In this document: positions 50,692 through 59,866 of the stretch, piece by piece
Position numbering within the stretch: position 1 is the stretch's first letter
Layout of the letters: the number at the start of each line of letters is the position of its first letter
Assembly (NCBI GenBank): GCA_013178015.1
Contig: JABLXR010000017.1
Span: forward strand, 1-64,000
Origin: Anaerolineae bacterium
Lineage (GTDB): Bacteria > Chloroflexota > Anaerolineae > DRVO01
Direction of reading: 5' to 3'
DNA length: 64,000 nucleotides
Translations under genes and position numbers: made by a program
Notes under the pieces: generated by a model
Told to the model about the DNA's origin: nothing
Database searches by the model: none
Seen by the model: only the letters and a program-made list of their open reading frames with translations

Positions 50692-52083
50692 CTACAGCAG
50701 CGCCTGGATGGCGGGCAGCGCCAGGTACAGGACGAAGGCCACGGCCGTGCCGTAGAGCAGGCCGCTCACCTGTCGGCCTTTCCCCATAGCCACCTTCAGG
50801 AAGACGTAGGTGACGAAGCCCCAGGCGATGCCGTTGGTGATGCTCCAGGCGAAGGGCATGAACACGATGGTGAACAGAGCGGGCACCCCTTCCTCGATCC
50901 TGTCGAAGGGTATCTCCCGCACCTGCTGCACCATCAGGAAGCCGACCAGGATGAGGGCCGCCGCCGTCGCTTCCTGCGGCACTACCCCGGCCAGGGGCGA
51001 CAGGAACACGGCCAACAGGAATAGAATGCCCACCACCACCGAGGTGAGTCCGCTGCGGCCGCCTTCCTCCACTCCCGCAGCGCTCTCGATGTAGGTGGTG
51101 GCGCTGCTGGAGCCGGCGATGCCGCCGAACATGGCTGCCAGCGAGTCCACCACCAGAATCTCGCGCAGACGAGGCATGCTGCCCGTGCGCTCGTCCACCC
51201 AACCGGCCTGGGCGCCGATCCCGATGACCGTGCCCATGGTGTCGAAGAAGTCGGAGAGCATAAACGAGAAGATGGTGAGCGCTGCCGTGATGACCCCCAG
51301 CTTGCCGAAGACGCCCAGGTTCAGGCCCGATCCGAAGGTGGCGAAGGAGGGAGCCACCAGGATCTGGTCCAGCGGCGGGATCTCGGCTGCGCCCGGAACC
51401 ACGGAGGTCGGGTTGCCGGTCAGGTAGCGCAGGGCGATGGCGAACACGGTGGTGCCCAGGATGCCCCAGAGCAAAGCGCCCCGGACCCGGCGCGCCAGCA
51501 GCAAGAGCGTGAACAGCAACCCCACGACGGCCACCAGGATGGGCAAGGAGTTGTACAGGCCCAAAGCGGTGAGAGGACCGGTGAGAGAACCATCAGGGAG
51601 TGGGAACACCCCGGTCCGCACGAAGCCGGCGTTGAAGAGGCCGATGAACAGGATGAAGAGGCCGATCCCCACCGATATGGCCCGCTTCAGGCTCATGGGG
51701 ATGGCGTTCATGATAGCTTCCCGCAAGCCCGTAAGGACCAGGATGGTGATGAGCAACCCCTCCAGGAAGATGACCCCCATGGCCTCCTGCCAGGTGAGCC
51801 CCAGTTCGGCGTTGGTCAGGACCAGGGCCACCAGCGCCGAGTTGATGCCCATGCCCGGGGCGATGGCGTAGGGGTAATTGGTCCACAGACCCATCAGCAG
51901 CGTCATGGCCCCGGCCACCACGCAAGTGGCCACCAGGGCCGGCCCGGCGGGAACGCCCGCTGCCGACAGGATTGACGGGTTCACGAAGATGATGTAGGCC
52001 ATGACCATGAAGGTCGTCAGCCCGGCGACGATCTCCGTCCGTACGTTGGTGCCGCGTTCCTTGAGTCGGAAGAACTCCTCCAT
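50692..52083 (-). CDS. NCS2/AzgA-type purine permease
   Basis: A 463-residue transporter with about 12 membrane helices. TEIVAGLTTFMVMAYIIFVNPSIL (residues 16-39), GMGINSALVALV near 78 and GSSSATTYIESAAGVEEGGRSGLTSVVVG near 325 are motifs of the AzgA/guanine-hypoxanthine permease family. It would import adenine, guanine or hypoxanthine with protons. GGGGAGGA precedes ATG 52083. No purine riboswitch is evident upstream. It stands alone between glycosyltransferase-type genes. Confidence 0.92.
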   Translation of the reverse strand: MEEFFRLKERGTNVRTEIVAGLTTFMVMAYIIFVNPSILSAAGVPAGPALVATCVVAGAMTLLMGLWTNYPYAIAPGMGINSALVALVLTNAELGLTWQEAMGVIFLEGLLITILVLTGLREAIMNAIPMSLKRAISVGIGLFILFIGLFNAGFVRTGVFPLPDGSLTGPLTALGLYNSLPILVAVVGLLFTLLLLARRVRGALLWGILGTTVFAIALRYLTGNPTSVVPGAAEIPPLDQILVAPSFATFGSGLNLGVFGKLGVITAALTIFSFMLSDFFDTMGTVIGIGAQAGWVDERTGSMPRLREILVVDSLAAMFGGIAGSSSATTYIESAAGVEEGGRSGLTSVVVGILFLLAVFLSPLAGVVPQEATAAALILVGFLMVQQVREIPFDRIEEGVPALFTIVFMPFAWSITNGIAWGFVTYVFLKVAMGKGRQVSGLLYGTAVAFVLYLALPAIQALL

Positions 52084-52122
52084 CCTGTCCTCCCCCGAGC
52101 ACGGTCTGCGTGCGCTGATCTA

Positions 52123-52136
52123 GCCCGGCGCCGGGC
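52123..52136. promoter_or_regulatory. 14-bp palindrome upstream of purine permease
   Basis: GCCCGGCGCCGGGC is a perfect palindrome located 40 bases before the permease start. It might be an operator or part of an RNA hairpin of the leader. Confidence 0.25.
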
Positions 52137-52335
52137 GCAGGCCTCCACACGCCACCGGCGCCAGCCTACCTGCAAAGCAAGTGCATTGTGCGTGCCAGTT
52201 CACAACCAACGCTTGCTGCGGAGAGCGCCAAGAGCGCGCGAAGGGAGCAGTGTAAGGAAGGGACGGAATGGGCGCAGCCGGACGACGACAGGTACCCACC
52301 ACGTCCCAGGGCGGGCCACGCCCCCACCTCCCAAG

Positions 52336-54645
52336 TCAAGGCGAGAAAGGCACGTCCACAGCGTCCACCCCGCCCGTCCACTCGAGCCGCTGCCCGCTGT
52401 CGGCATCGTAGAGCCCCACCCGCACCAGAGTCGGCGCAGTCCCTGAAGGAAGCACGAGGCCGTGCCGATCCACGATGGCCTCTCCCGGCCGCCAGGTACT
52501 GGTCGGTCGGGTCCACCCCACGGGGACGGCGTCACTCTGCGCCAGCAGGGCCCCGGAGCGGTCCAGCACGTGCACGAACACCTTGTAGTCCCGCGAGGGC
52601 CGCGAGTCGGCCAGCCAGGTGAGGCGCACCAGCAAATCGTCCCCTTGCCTGAGCGTGGCCACCTCCTGTAGCACCGCCCCGTCGACCGTGCGCCGGTCCA
52701 CGCCAGTGGCCGCCAGCGGGCCGGAGGCCATCAGGTACAGGGACAGGCGGCGATCGCCGGAGCCGGCGGTCAGGGCAGGGTAGGCGTCGTCGCCCAGCCA
52801 CGATTCCGCCCCCGTCCCTGAGGCTTCGGCTAGCACCCAGAAGCGCCGATAGCGCGACACCAGCCCGGCCGGCAGGTCCTCGTCGGGCGCAGCCGTCGAG
52901 TATACCGGCAGGCGCCCCTCGTAGCGGTCGGAGAAGGGCACCGAGTCGGCGGGGACTAGAGCCAGCAACGCATCGCCGGGCCGCTCCTGTGCCTCGACCA
53001 GTCGCAGCAGGGGGTCGAGCGCGTGAGTGCCGCCTGCGTGAGAGCGGACCAGCGACAGGCTCCACGAGCCCACCAGCGCCAGGGCGGCCACCGCCAGCAG
53101 GACACCAGCCCGTCCCCGCAGGGCGCGCAGGAGCGCCGCCGTCGCCAACCCCAGTGTGACTAGGAGCACCCCCAGAGCGGAGAGGTCGAGAGGCGCAGGG
53201 GCGCCCGCCCGCCGGGCCCAGGCGAAGTCCAGGGCCTCCGGCCGGACGTAGGCCCACTGGCGCAGGAGGGGCGAGTAGGCCGGGTCCCAGAAGGTGCGTC
53301 CGTCGAAGAGGGGCAGGCCGGTCAGAAGCAGGTCGTCCTGAAAGGGGGCGAAGTGGACCAGGGAGCCCAGCACTTGCGGCACCAGGCTGAGAGCGCCCAG
53401 GGCGAGGAAGCCCCCTCGCCACGGCCCGCCCCGCTCCCACACCGGCGCCAAGGCCAGGGCCAGAAAGGGCAGCGTGGGCAGCAGGAAGCGAGGCCCCCAG
53501 CAGTAGCCCCCATGCCACATGAACCACTTGCCGTAGATGAGCACGTGCAGGACGAAGACGCCCAGCACCAGCCAGGCGGTCTCGGCGTCGCGCCGCCGGA
53601 GCCCGAGCCATCCGGGAAGGGCCAGGAGCAGGATGGGGGCGTACAGGAACAGGCCCCGGCCGGGGCTCACCAGCAGCCCGGCCACCCCGGCTACCAGGTC
53701 TCCGGAGAACGACTCCTGAGGCAGGTACCCGCTCGTCAGGGGGTGGCCGAAGCGGATCAGGTTGAACCACCCGGACAGGGCCACGAAGATGGCTAGCCCC
53801 AAGCCGAAAGCCAGCAGATGGGTCAGGCGCCACCCCGTCCCCCCACCCCTGGCCTGAGCGGAAGAAGGGGAAGGCAAAGCCCGCTCGCCCTCGGCCCCTC
53901 TCCCGCCCGTGGCTGAGGCGAGATCTAGCTCCCCCCGTCCTGTCCAGCGAAGAGCCTGTCTTGAGCCCGACAAAGGAGGGGTTGGGGCGGTCAGGCCGGC
54001 TCTCTCCCACCAGAGCGCCAGGGCGAAGACCGGGGCCAGCGCCAGCGAGGTGGTGCGGGTGAGGACGGCGACGCCGAGCGCCGCTCCTACCCCTGCCGCC
54101 ATCAGCGCCGACGGCCGCGCCCGGTAGCGCAGCCAGCCGGCGAAGGCGCCGAATAGGGCCAGCCCGGTGAGAGGATCGCTGAAGAAATACTTGCCGTAAG
54201 GCAACACGGGCGTGGCCAGCCCCAGCGCCAGCGCCGCCACCAGTGAAGCCGCCAGCGAGTAGCCCAGCCCAAGCAAGCACCGGTACAGCAGCCAGCCGGT
54301 GCCGGCAGCGACCAATGGGCCCAGCAGCATGGAGGCCTGGAACAGGCCCACCGCCTTCGTCCGCAGGCCCAGCCGGGCCAGCGGCAGCGCCGCCAGGCTT
54401 TGCCCCATGCCCTTGCGCGAGTAGAGCTCCCCGTCGGGGCCGAAGGACCCCTGCTGCAACCCCATCCACAGAAAGGAGTTCATGTCCAGGTCGCCGCGCC
54501 GCACCAGGCTCTCGGCGGTAGCGAGCATGGCAATGCCATCGCTGGAGTGGGGCACGCCGCTGAAGTTGAGGGCCTGCACCGCGAGGAGCAGGAGGAACAG
54601 GGCCGCTCCCACCCGCCGGCCTCGAGTAGCCTCCCCCACCTTCAT
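52336..54645 (-). CDS. Polytopic membrane glycosyltransferase-like protein
   Basis: A 769-residue membrane protein of the GT-C type (roughly 12 helices). The N-terminal SSDGIAMLATAESLVRRGDLDMNSF is the acidic, periplasmic first loop typical of these proteins. A Pro/Gly-rich insertion sits near residues 215-265. The final beta-sandwich (LTWLADSRPSRDYKVFVHVLDRSG, TSTWRPGEAIVDRHGLVLP, LYDADSGQRLEW) is shared with the two neighbouring proteins. ATG 54645 overlaps the upstream stop (ATGA). It probably adds sugars to a surface polymer; donor and acceptor are unknown. Confidence 0.75.
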   Translation of the reverse strand: MKVGEATRGRRVGAALFLLLLAVQALNFSGVPHSSDGIAMLATAESLVRRGDLDMNSFLWMGLQQGSFGPDGELYSRKGMGQSLAALPLARLGLRTKAVGLFQASMLLGPLVAAGTGWLLYRCLLGLGYSLAASLVAALALGLATPVLPYGKYFFSDPLTGLALFGAFAGWLRYRARPSALMAAGVGAALGVAVLTRTTSLALAPVFALALWWERAGLTAPTPPLSGSRQALRWTGRGELDLASATGGRGAEGERALPSPSSAQARGGGTGWRLTHLLAFGLGLAIFVALSGWFNLIRFGHPLTSGYLPQESFSGDLVAGVAGLLVSPGRGLFLYAPILLLALPGWLGLRRRDAETAWLVLGVFVLHVLIYGKWFMWHGGYCWGPRFLLPTLPFLALALAPVWERGGPWRGGFLALGALSLVPQVLGSLVHFAPFQDDLLLTGLPLFDGRTFWDPAYSPLLRQWAYVRPEALDFAWARRAGAPAPLDLSALGVLLVTLGLATAALLRALRGRAGVLLAVAALALVGSWSLSLVRSHAGGTHALDPLLRLVEAQERPGDALLALVPADSVPFSDRYEGRLPVYSTAAPDEDLPAGLVSRYRRFWVLAEASGTGAESWLGDDAYPALTAGSGDRRLSLYLMASGPLAATGVDRRTVDGAVLQEVATLRQGDDLLVRLTWLADSRPSRDYKVFVHVLDRSGALLAQSDAVPVGWTRPTSTWRPGEAIVDRHGLVLPSGTAPTLVRVGLYDADSGQRLEWTGGVDAVDVPFSP

Positions 54646-56753
54646 CGCGGCGCCACTCGAACGCCCGAGCCCACCTCCAGGTCGGCCAGCACGCGGTAGT
54701 CGCTTCCGTCCGCGGTGAGCAGGCGGCGCCCCGACTGGGGTTGGTACAACCCCACCAGCAGCAGGTAGCGCCCCTCGGCCAGGCCCCTCAGGTCAAGCGG
54801 GTGCCGACCCAGGACGTTCCCCTCGCCCCAAGCCGGAGGTCCATCGCTTTGGGTCAGGGGACGCAGGTCCTCGGCGGTAAGATGCAGAAAGGCGGACGTG
54901 GACATTTCCAGCGGCCCATCGCGGCGCCAGATCAGCTCGACCGTCAGCGCCTCCCCGCCCTCCGCCACCGCCCACCGCCACGCCACCAGCTCCACCGAGG
55001 GCCCGAAGCGGACCCCCGGCTCCAGCACCGTCAGCCCAGCGCGGGGAATCCAGTGGGAGAGGCGATACGGCCCCGACTCCACCTCGCCCACCAAATAGGC
55101 AAGGGCCGCGAGCGCGCGCCTTGCATCAGGGGCGAGAGTCGGCTCGTCCTCCCGAGGCAGAGCAAGCCACAGGCCCGTCGCCGGCAGAGCCGCCACCTGC
55201 CGCTCCAGATACCCGCTCAGGTCGCCGTCGTGGGGGCGGTCGTCCAGCGTGCGCAGGTGCAGAGAGCGATGCAGGTGGGGATAGAAGCGCTCCAGGTCAG
55301 GCTGGCGCAAGAACAGGAGCGTCTCCCCCGGCCGGCTCTCCGCTTGCAGGAACTCCACCGCCGGTCGGGCCGGGTCCGCCAGGTAGCGAGAGCGGGAGTA
55401 GGCCTCCACCAGCCGCCAGGAGAGCAGGGCCAGCCCCACCACCGCCAGGACGGCAGCAGCCGGGGCCAGCCGACGCAGGAGTGCCAGCGGCCAGGGCCGG
55501 CCCAGGTAGTCCAGCGCCAGGCCGCTCGCCAGACCCAGCAGGAGCACCGTCCGCGCCGAGGTCGTGAGCACCAGCAGCCAGTCTTCCTCCGGCAGCAGGA
55601 TGAAGTACCCGTGGGACTCGAGGTAGTTGACGAACGTTAGACTCAGCGCCAGCACGACCCCCCGCCAGTCCGGCCACAGCACGGCCACGAAAGGCAGCAG
55701 CCAGAGCAGGTACTGCGGGCTCCAGCCCTTGCTCAGCACGAAGAGCGAGGCCAGGCTTAGGCCGGCGAAGGCCACCGCGGTGCGGGGTCGGTGCCAGTCG
55801 GCCCGAGCCAGGTACAGCCCGAGGTATAGCCCCGCGAACGCCAGGGTGAGAAGCCCGTAAGGCACCCGGCCCTGCCAGGCCGGCCCGCTCAGTGCCGCCA
55901 GGTCGCGCACGTCCGCCGGAGCTACCCCAAACCCGTAGTACCCGTCCAGCACCGCCCAGACAGTCTGCCAAGGTGGGCGGATGCGCTGGACGTCCAGGGG
56001 CGCCAGGAGCAGCCGAGGGTTCAGATAGAGAAAGGGCGCCGCCACGGCCAGCACGGCGGCCGCGCCCCCGCCGAGGTAGCGAAGAACAGCCCGCCCGGCG
56101 ACAACCTGTCGAAGATACGTTCGGTCAGGCGCCAGGCGACGCAGGCCCACCGGGAAGGCCAGGGCGGGCAGCAACTTGGTCATCGCTCCCACTCCGCCCG
56201 CGAGCCCCGCCAGGACCCATCGGCCCTCCAGAGCCAGCCACAGTGACAGCAGCAGCAGGAACACAGGCAGGCTGTCGAAGTGAGCCTGGGCGGTGTAGGC
56301 GGGCAGGAACAGCAGAGCGTAGAACGCCGCCGACCGCAGGGCCCGTCCGCGTCCCCCCACGCGGCGGGCGAGAGCATGCACCATGGTCAAGGTGCCGGCC
56401 TCGGAAATAGCCATCACCGAGCTCAGGAGCAAGTTGAACACCAGCTGGGGCTGCTCCCAGGGCGGCAGCAGGAGCGAGAGTCGGTACAGGCCCACCAGCA
56501 GCCAGGGAAACACGGGCGGGTAAGGGCTCCAGATGTTGACGTAGGGGTATAGGCCCCGGTCGGACAGGGCGGCATACTCGCGGTAGTAGTAGTAGTCGGA
56601 GAAGTCGGCCAGGAACCCGCCCGGCCGGAACAGGAACAGCGAGCCCAACCTGAAGGCGACGAACAGCGCCAGCAGCAGCACAAAGCCGCCACCGTGCCCA
56701 AGGGAACGCTGGTGCGCCTGATAGAACGCTGATCCACGCTGATCTTTCACCAT
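54642..56753 (-). CDS. GT87-like polytopic glycosyltransferase
   Basis: A 703-residue GT-C-type membrane protein. LADFSDYYYYREYAALSDRGLYPYVNIWSPYPPVFPW near 45-80 is a GT87/DUF2029-type first periplasmic loop. About 11 helices follow and then a beta-sandwich tail (LIWRRDGPLEMSTSAFLHLTAEDL, VGLYQPQSGRRLL). ATG 56753 is inside the CGCTGAT-type repeat, so residues 4-13 (DQRGSAFYQA) are encoded by repeat DNA. No other start is plausible before the first helix. It overlaps the next gene by ATGA. Confidence 0.78.
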   Translation of the reverse strand: MVKDQRGSAFYQAHQRSLGHGGGFVLLLALFVAFRLGSLFLFRPGGFLADFSDYYYYREYAALSDRGLYPYVNIWSPYPPVFPWLLVGLYRLSLLLPPWEQPQLVFNLLLSSVMAISEAGTLTMVHALARRVGGRGRALRSAAFYALLFLPAYTAQAHFDSLPVFLLLLSLWLALEGRWVLAGLAGGVGAMTKLLPALAFPVGLRRLAPDRTYLRQVVAGRAVLRYLGGGAAAVLAVAAPFLYLNPRLLLAPLDVQRIRPPWQTVWAVLDGYYGFGVAPADVRDLAALSGPAWQGRVPYGLLTLAFAGLYLGLYLARADWHRPRTAVAFAGLSLASLFVLSKGWSPQYLLWLLPFVAVLWPDWRGVVLALSLTFVNYLESHGYFILLPEEDWLLVLTTSARTVLLLGLASGLALDYLGRPWPLALLRRLAPAAAVLAVVGLALLSWRLVEAYSRSRYLADPARPAVEFLQAESRPGETLLFLRQPDLERFYPHLHRSLHLRTLDDRPHDGDLSGYLERQVAALPATGLWLALPREDEPTLAPDARRALAALAYLVGEVESGPYRLSHWIPRAGLTVLEPGVRFGPSVELVAWRWAVAEGGEALTVELIWRRDGPLEMSTSAFLHLTAEDLRPLTQSDGPPAWGEGNVLGRHPLDLRGLAEGRYLLLVGLYQPQSGRRLLTADGSDYRVLADLEVGSGVRVAPR

Positions 56754-56809
56754 AGTCTCTTCCTGATCAGCGTTGATCTGCGGATCATCAGCGCCATCAG
56801 CGTTCTATC
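56720..56809. repeat. Inverted CGCTGAT repeat at a gene start and a gene end
   Basis: GATAGAACGCTGAT (56720-56733) and its exact complement ATCAGCGTTCTATC (56796-56809) are 62 bases apart, with further CGCTGAT/ATCAGCG words between them. One arm is in the first codons of the glycosyltransferase and the other carries the stop of the macro-domain gene. 56784-56805 matches 43747-43768. Confidence 0.85.
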
Positions 56810-57330
56810 GTCACCCCAGGCGGCAGCGGCCGCGAGGATAGCTCCGCCTCGAAGGCGTCGTAGGTCTGGCTGCCGAAGAGGGCGAAAACGATGAGCTCCA
56901 GCCCGGTGCCCCGCTCCAGGTGGGCCAGGACCTCGTCCACCATGGCCCGCGCGGCCTCGGCGGGCGGGAAGCCGCCCACGCCGGTTCCCAAGGCGGGGAA
57001 GGCTACGCTGCGCAGCGACAACTCGTCGGCAAGGAGCAGGGTGTTGCGGGTGGCAGCGCGGATCTTCTCCTCGTCGGTGATGAGGTCGGGCCCCATAGCA
57101 GCCGCGTGAATGACGTAACGCGCCGCCAGCTTCCCGGCACCGGTAGCCACCGCTTCCCCTACGCCGATGGGCCCCTTGGCCAGCGCCTCCTTCTCTATCT
57201 CGTCGCCCCCGCGCCGCTTGATGGCCCCGGCCACGCCCGCACCCATCCACAAGGAGGAGTTGGCAGCGTTGACGATGGCATCTGCCTCCAGCTCAGTTAT
57301 GTCACCTCGATACAGGCGAATCTTGGCCAT
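56797..57330 (-). CDS. Macro-domain protein (ADP-ribose binding)
   Basis: A 177-residue macro domain. AIVNAANSSLWMGAGVAGAI near 19-38 holds the adenine/ribose-binding loop and Asn residues, and FPALGTGVGGFPPAEAARAM near 109-128 the phosphate loop. GGGAGGG precedes ATG 57330. It probably removes ADP-ribose or binds its derivatives (YmdB/Poa1p type); NAD-linked metabolism is the usual context. The stop codon is in the CGCTGAT repeat. Confidence 0.9.
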   Translation of the reverse strand: MAKIRLYRGDITELEADAIVNAANSSLWMGAGVAGAIKRRGGDEIEKEALAKGPIGVGEAVATGAGKLAARYVIHAAAMGPDLITDEEKIRAATRNTLLLADELSLRSVAFPALGTGVGGFPPAEAARAMVDEVLAHLERGTGLELIVFALFGSQTYDAFEAELSSRPLPPGVTIER

Positions 57331-57360
57331 GATCCCTCCCTACTTCATCCCGTATCGTAT

Positions 57361-58710
57361 CTAGCTGACCTCCTGGAGAGCCTTCGTCGCCGCCTCGACG
57401 AGGGTCTCGAATCCCAAAGGGCTGACGTTGGCCACACCTGCTTCGTACCCTCCCTGCTGGAACGTCTCGGGCGTGGGCACGTAGCCGAGGCTGTAGTCTA
57501 TCGGGGCCACCGGAACCAGGTTGAGGTCGGGGAATTGGCGCCAAAGGCTCTCGGCGATCTCCAGGAAACATTCGCCCGGCAGCAAAGCGGCGGCGAAGCT
57601 ACCCCAACGCAAGGCGGCCACGTCGGTGGGCAGCACCCCATCCTCAGTCAGTCGGAGAAGTTGGAGCTTGTGCGCCAGGCGGCGAATGTCACCGCCTCCG
57701 GGCAGTCGTCGGCCCTCGCGCTGCGCCTGCCGGTATACTTCCACCGCTGCCCTCAGCTGCCCCTCCAGCTTCGCCCGCGTCGGCAGGTCCTCTCGCAGGG
57801 GCATGCGCACGGTGCGGCTGTGGAAGCGAAGTCCGTCGCCCTGGACTGGCTCCATCTCCCGCAAGGCGGCCCGCACCCCATCCGCCAGGTTGCGACCCAG
57901 CACTCTCACGTCGCGCACACGGTCGGAGGGCTCCTGCCCGTCTCCCACGTACTTGCCCGGGTTGATGTTGCCGCAGGGGCCGGTGAAGTAGGTGCAGTAG
58001 CGGTAGGGGCGCTCCGTCTCCAGCAGGCGCATGGCTTCCCCGGGAAAGTCGGCGGTGACGTACCATTCCTCGTCGCCGCCAGCCGCGGTGGGATGGCAGC
58101 AGTAGTTGAGCAGCAGTACCTCCCGCGGCCCGCCGATCTCGCTCAGGCGCAGCACCCGCACCCACGGGTCTATCTCCCCCTCCGGCAGTTCGCGGGCCTC
58201 GGCCGGGGGCCGGCTGGAGCGCCAGTGCAGGCGGCCCTGCTCGTCGAGTATGCGGCGGTTGCTGGCCACTCCCACCACTCGCCCCCGTCCCCAACTCGCC
58301 TCGACCTCGAAGGTGTCCGACACGGCCTCCTGCGCCGCAGCCACTGCCCGGTCCAAGAAGGTGCGGTAGTAGCTGGGGTCGGCGAACACCAGGCCATAGG
58401 GCTCGAGAGGCTCGTTGTTGGCCACCTGGACGGTGGGAGCCTCGTGGGTGTGCGTGGCGTGAGCGAGGATACGACCTTCGGGTAGACCGGTGGCGGCGCC
58501 GATAGCCCGCTTCAGGTCGAGCTGGTTGCGGCGCTGCAGGCCGATCAAGTCGGTCGAAAGCAGCAGGACGCGGTCCTCGCCATCGGAGAGAAGCAGGGCG
58601 CGCACGTGAGGCGGATCGAAGATCTCCTGGCACTCGTCGTCCAGCCCCAGGCTGCACGGTACCCCCAGCGGCGGGGTTATGTCCTGCCTGGCGAACCCAA
58701 TCCTAAGCAT
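57361..58710 (-). CDS. Neutral/alkaline ceramidase-like hydrolase
   Basis: A 449-residue protein of the ceramidase-type superfamily, without signal peptide. Family signatures are IGFARQDITPPLGVPCSLG at the start, ATHTHEAP near 84-91 (zinc-binding His residues) and NYCCHPTAAGG near 203. CGNINPG near 246 also matches. It lacks the C-terminal domain of true ceramidases and is half their length, so the substrate may be an amide of another kind. GGGAG is 8 bases before ATG 58710. Confidence 0.78.
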   Translation of the reverse strand: MLRIGFARQDITPPLGVPCSLGLDDECQEIFDPPHVRALLLSDGEDRVLLLSTDLIGLQRRNQLDLKRAIGAATGLPEGRILAHATHTHEAPTVQVANNEPLEPYGLVFADPSYYRTFLDRAVAAAQEAVSDTFEVEASWGRGRVVGVASNRRILDEQGRLHWRSSRPPAEARELPEGEIDPWVRVLRLSEIGGPREVLLLNYCCHPTAAGGDEEWYVTADFPGEAMRLLETERPYRYCTYFTGPCGNINPGKYVGDGQEPSDRVRDVRVLGRNLADGVRAALREMEPVQGDGLRFHSRTVRMPLREDLPTRAKLEGQLRAAVEVYRQAQREGRRLPGGGDIRRLAHKLQLLRLTEDGVLPTDVAALRWGSFAAALLPGECFLEIAESLWRQFPDLNLVPVAPIDYSLGYVPTPETFQQGGYEAGVANVSPLGFETLVEAATKALQEVS

Positions 58711-58852
58711 GGTTCCACTCCCTGGTGTCCTCTGTGCAGCTGAACCGATGAGCGCGGGCACACACGCTGCGCAGACGAACCTCGTGTTCGCCCCTAGGCG
58801 GGCTCGGTGGCCTGCGCCCACGGCCCAACGGCAGTATGACCTGGCCTCTTGC

Positions 58853-59866
58853 CTAGCTCCCCACCCCCTCAAGGAGAACCTCGACCACCCGTCCCACTCT
58901 CTCCAGAGATTCGGGAGCCACCTTGTCGGCCGTGTCCTGGCCAGTATGCCAGTAGGGATAGTCGAAGTCTATCACGTCCAGTGCTGGTATGCCTCGCTCA
59001 AGAAACGGTGTGTGGTCGTCCAGCATGGCCCACCGGTACTCGTCTATGAAGTACTCCCCATAGCCCAGACGGGCCGCCAGTGCCCAGACCCGATCCTGCA
59101 GCGCCGGGGTCGAGTTCCGCTCCTTGTACAGCTGCTGATCGGCGTCCCCCACCATGTCAGCAATGATGACGAACTCCGGCTCCACCGCCAGGTTGGCGGC
59201 GAAGTGGCGCGAGCCGGCGATGAACTCCCATCCATCCAGCCCTCCGTTGTCCTCAGCGTCGAAGAACACCAGCCACACTTCGTGAGAGAGCTTCTCCGGC
59301 TCCAGAGCGCGGGCCAGCTCCAGCAGCACCGCCACCCCGCTGGCCCCGTCGTTAGCTCCCAGGACCGGCTCTGTGCGCCGGGCCGGGTCAGGGTCCTGGT
59401 CGGCATGGCGGCGGGTGTCGTAGTGAGCCCCGATGAGGGCGATGGGGCCAGAGCCCGCCCGGCCGATGACGTTACGGCATGGGGTGCCGCGGTAGGTGAA
59501 GTCCTGAAACTCGACCTCCCAGCCCAGACGGCGCAGGTGCTCGGCGATGTAATCAGCGGTGCGAAGCGCGGCCTCCGATCCGGTGGGCCGGGGGCCCAGG
59601 TCCACCTGGGCCAGAACGTGCCCGTAGGCTTCCTCCCCCTGGAATACCGCCGGGAGGGGCGTCACGGTGGGCACAGGCGAGAGCCGAGCGGTCGGTGGCA
59701 CCGAGGTCGGGCCGCAGGCCGCTACCTGCAGACACAGCACCAGAGCGGCCAGGCAGCGCAGCAACCCTGCCGCCGCGCCCGAGGGCCACCGCAACCACAT
59801 CACGCCGGTGGAGCCCTGGCCCCGGGCCACCAGTGCCCCACCCTCCATCACGTGGCTATCCTTCAT
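58853..59866 (-). CDS. M28 peptidase / glutaminyl-cyclase-like lipoprotein
   Basis: A 337-residue exported zinc enzyme. The signal peptide ends at a lipobox-like LQVAAC (Cys 51). Zinc ligands are His and Asp in GAHYDTR near 144-150, Asp in GANDGASG near 170, Glu in FFDAEDNG near 200 and His in WHTGQDT near 310. DDHTPFLERGIPALDVIDFDYPYWHT is close to the glutaminyl cyclase motif, so it may cyclise rather than cut peptides. ATG 59866 overlaps the glycosyltransferase gene by 11 bases; an internal ATG 22 codons on would give a more usual signal peptide length. Confidence 0.82.
   Translation of the reverse strand: MKDSHVMEGGALVARGQGSTGVMWLRWPSGAAAGLLRCLAALVLCLQVAACGPTSVPPTARLSPVPTVTPLPAVFQGEEAYGHVLAQVDLGPRPTGSEAALRTADYIAEHLRRLGWEVEFQDFTYRGTPCRNVIGRAGSGPIALIGAHYDTRRHADQDPDPARRTEPVLGANDGASGVAVLLELARALEPEKLSHEVWLVFFDAEDNGGLDGWEFIAGSRHFAANLAVEPEFVIIADMVGDADQQLYKERNSTPALQDRVWALAARLGYGEYFIDEYRWAMLDDHTPFLERGIPALDVIDFDYPYWHTGQDTADKVAPESLERVGRVVEVLLEGVGS

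Noticed and set aside
52084-52335. Purine riboswitch before the purine permease
   Set aside because: I could not find the conserved loop and junction bases; only a short palindrome is present.
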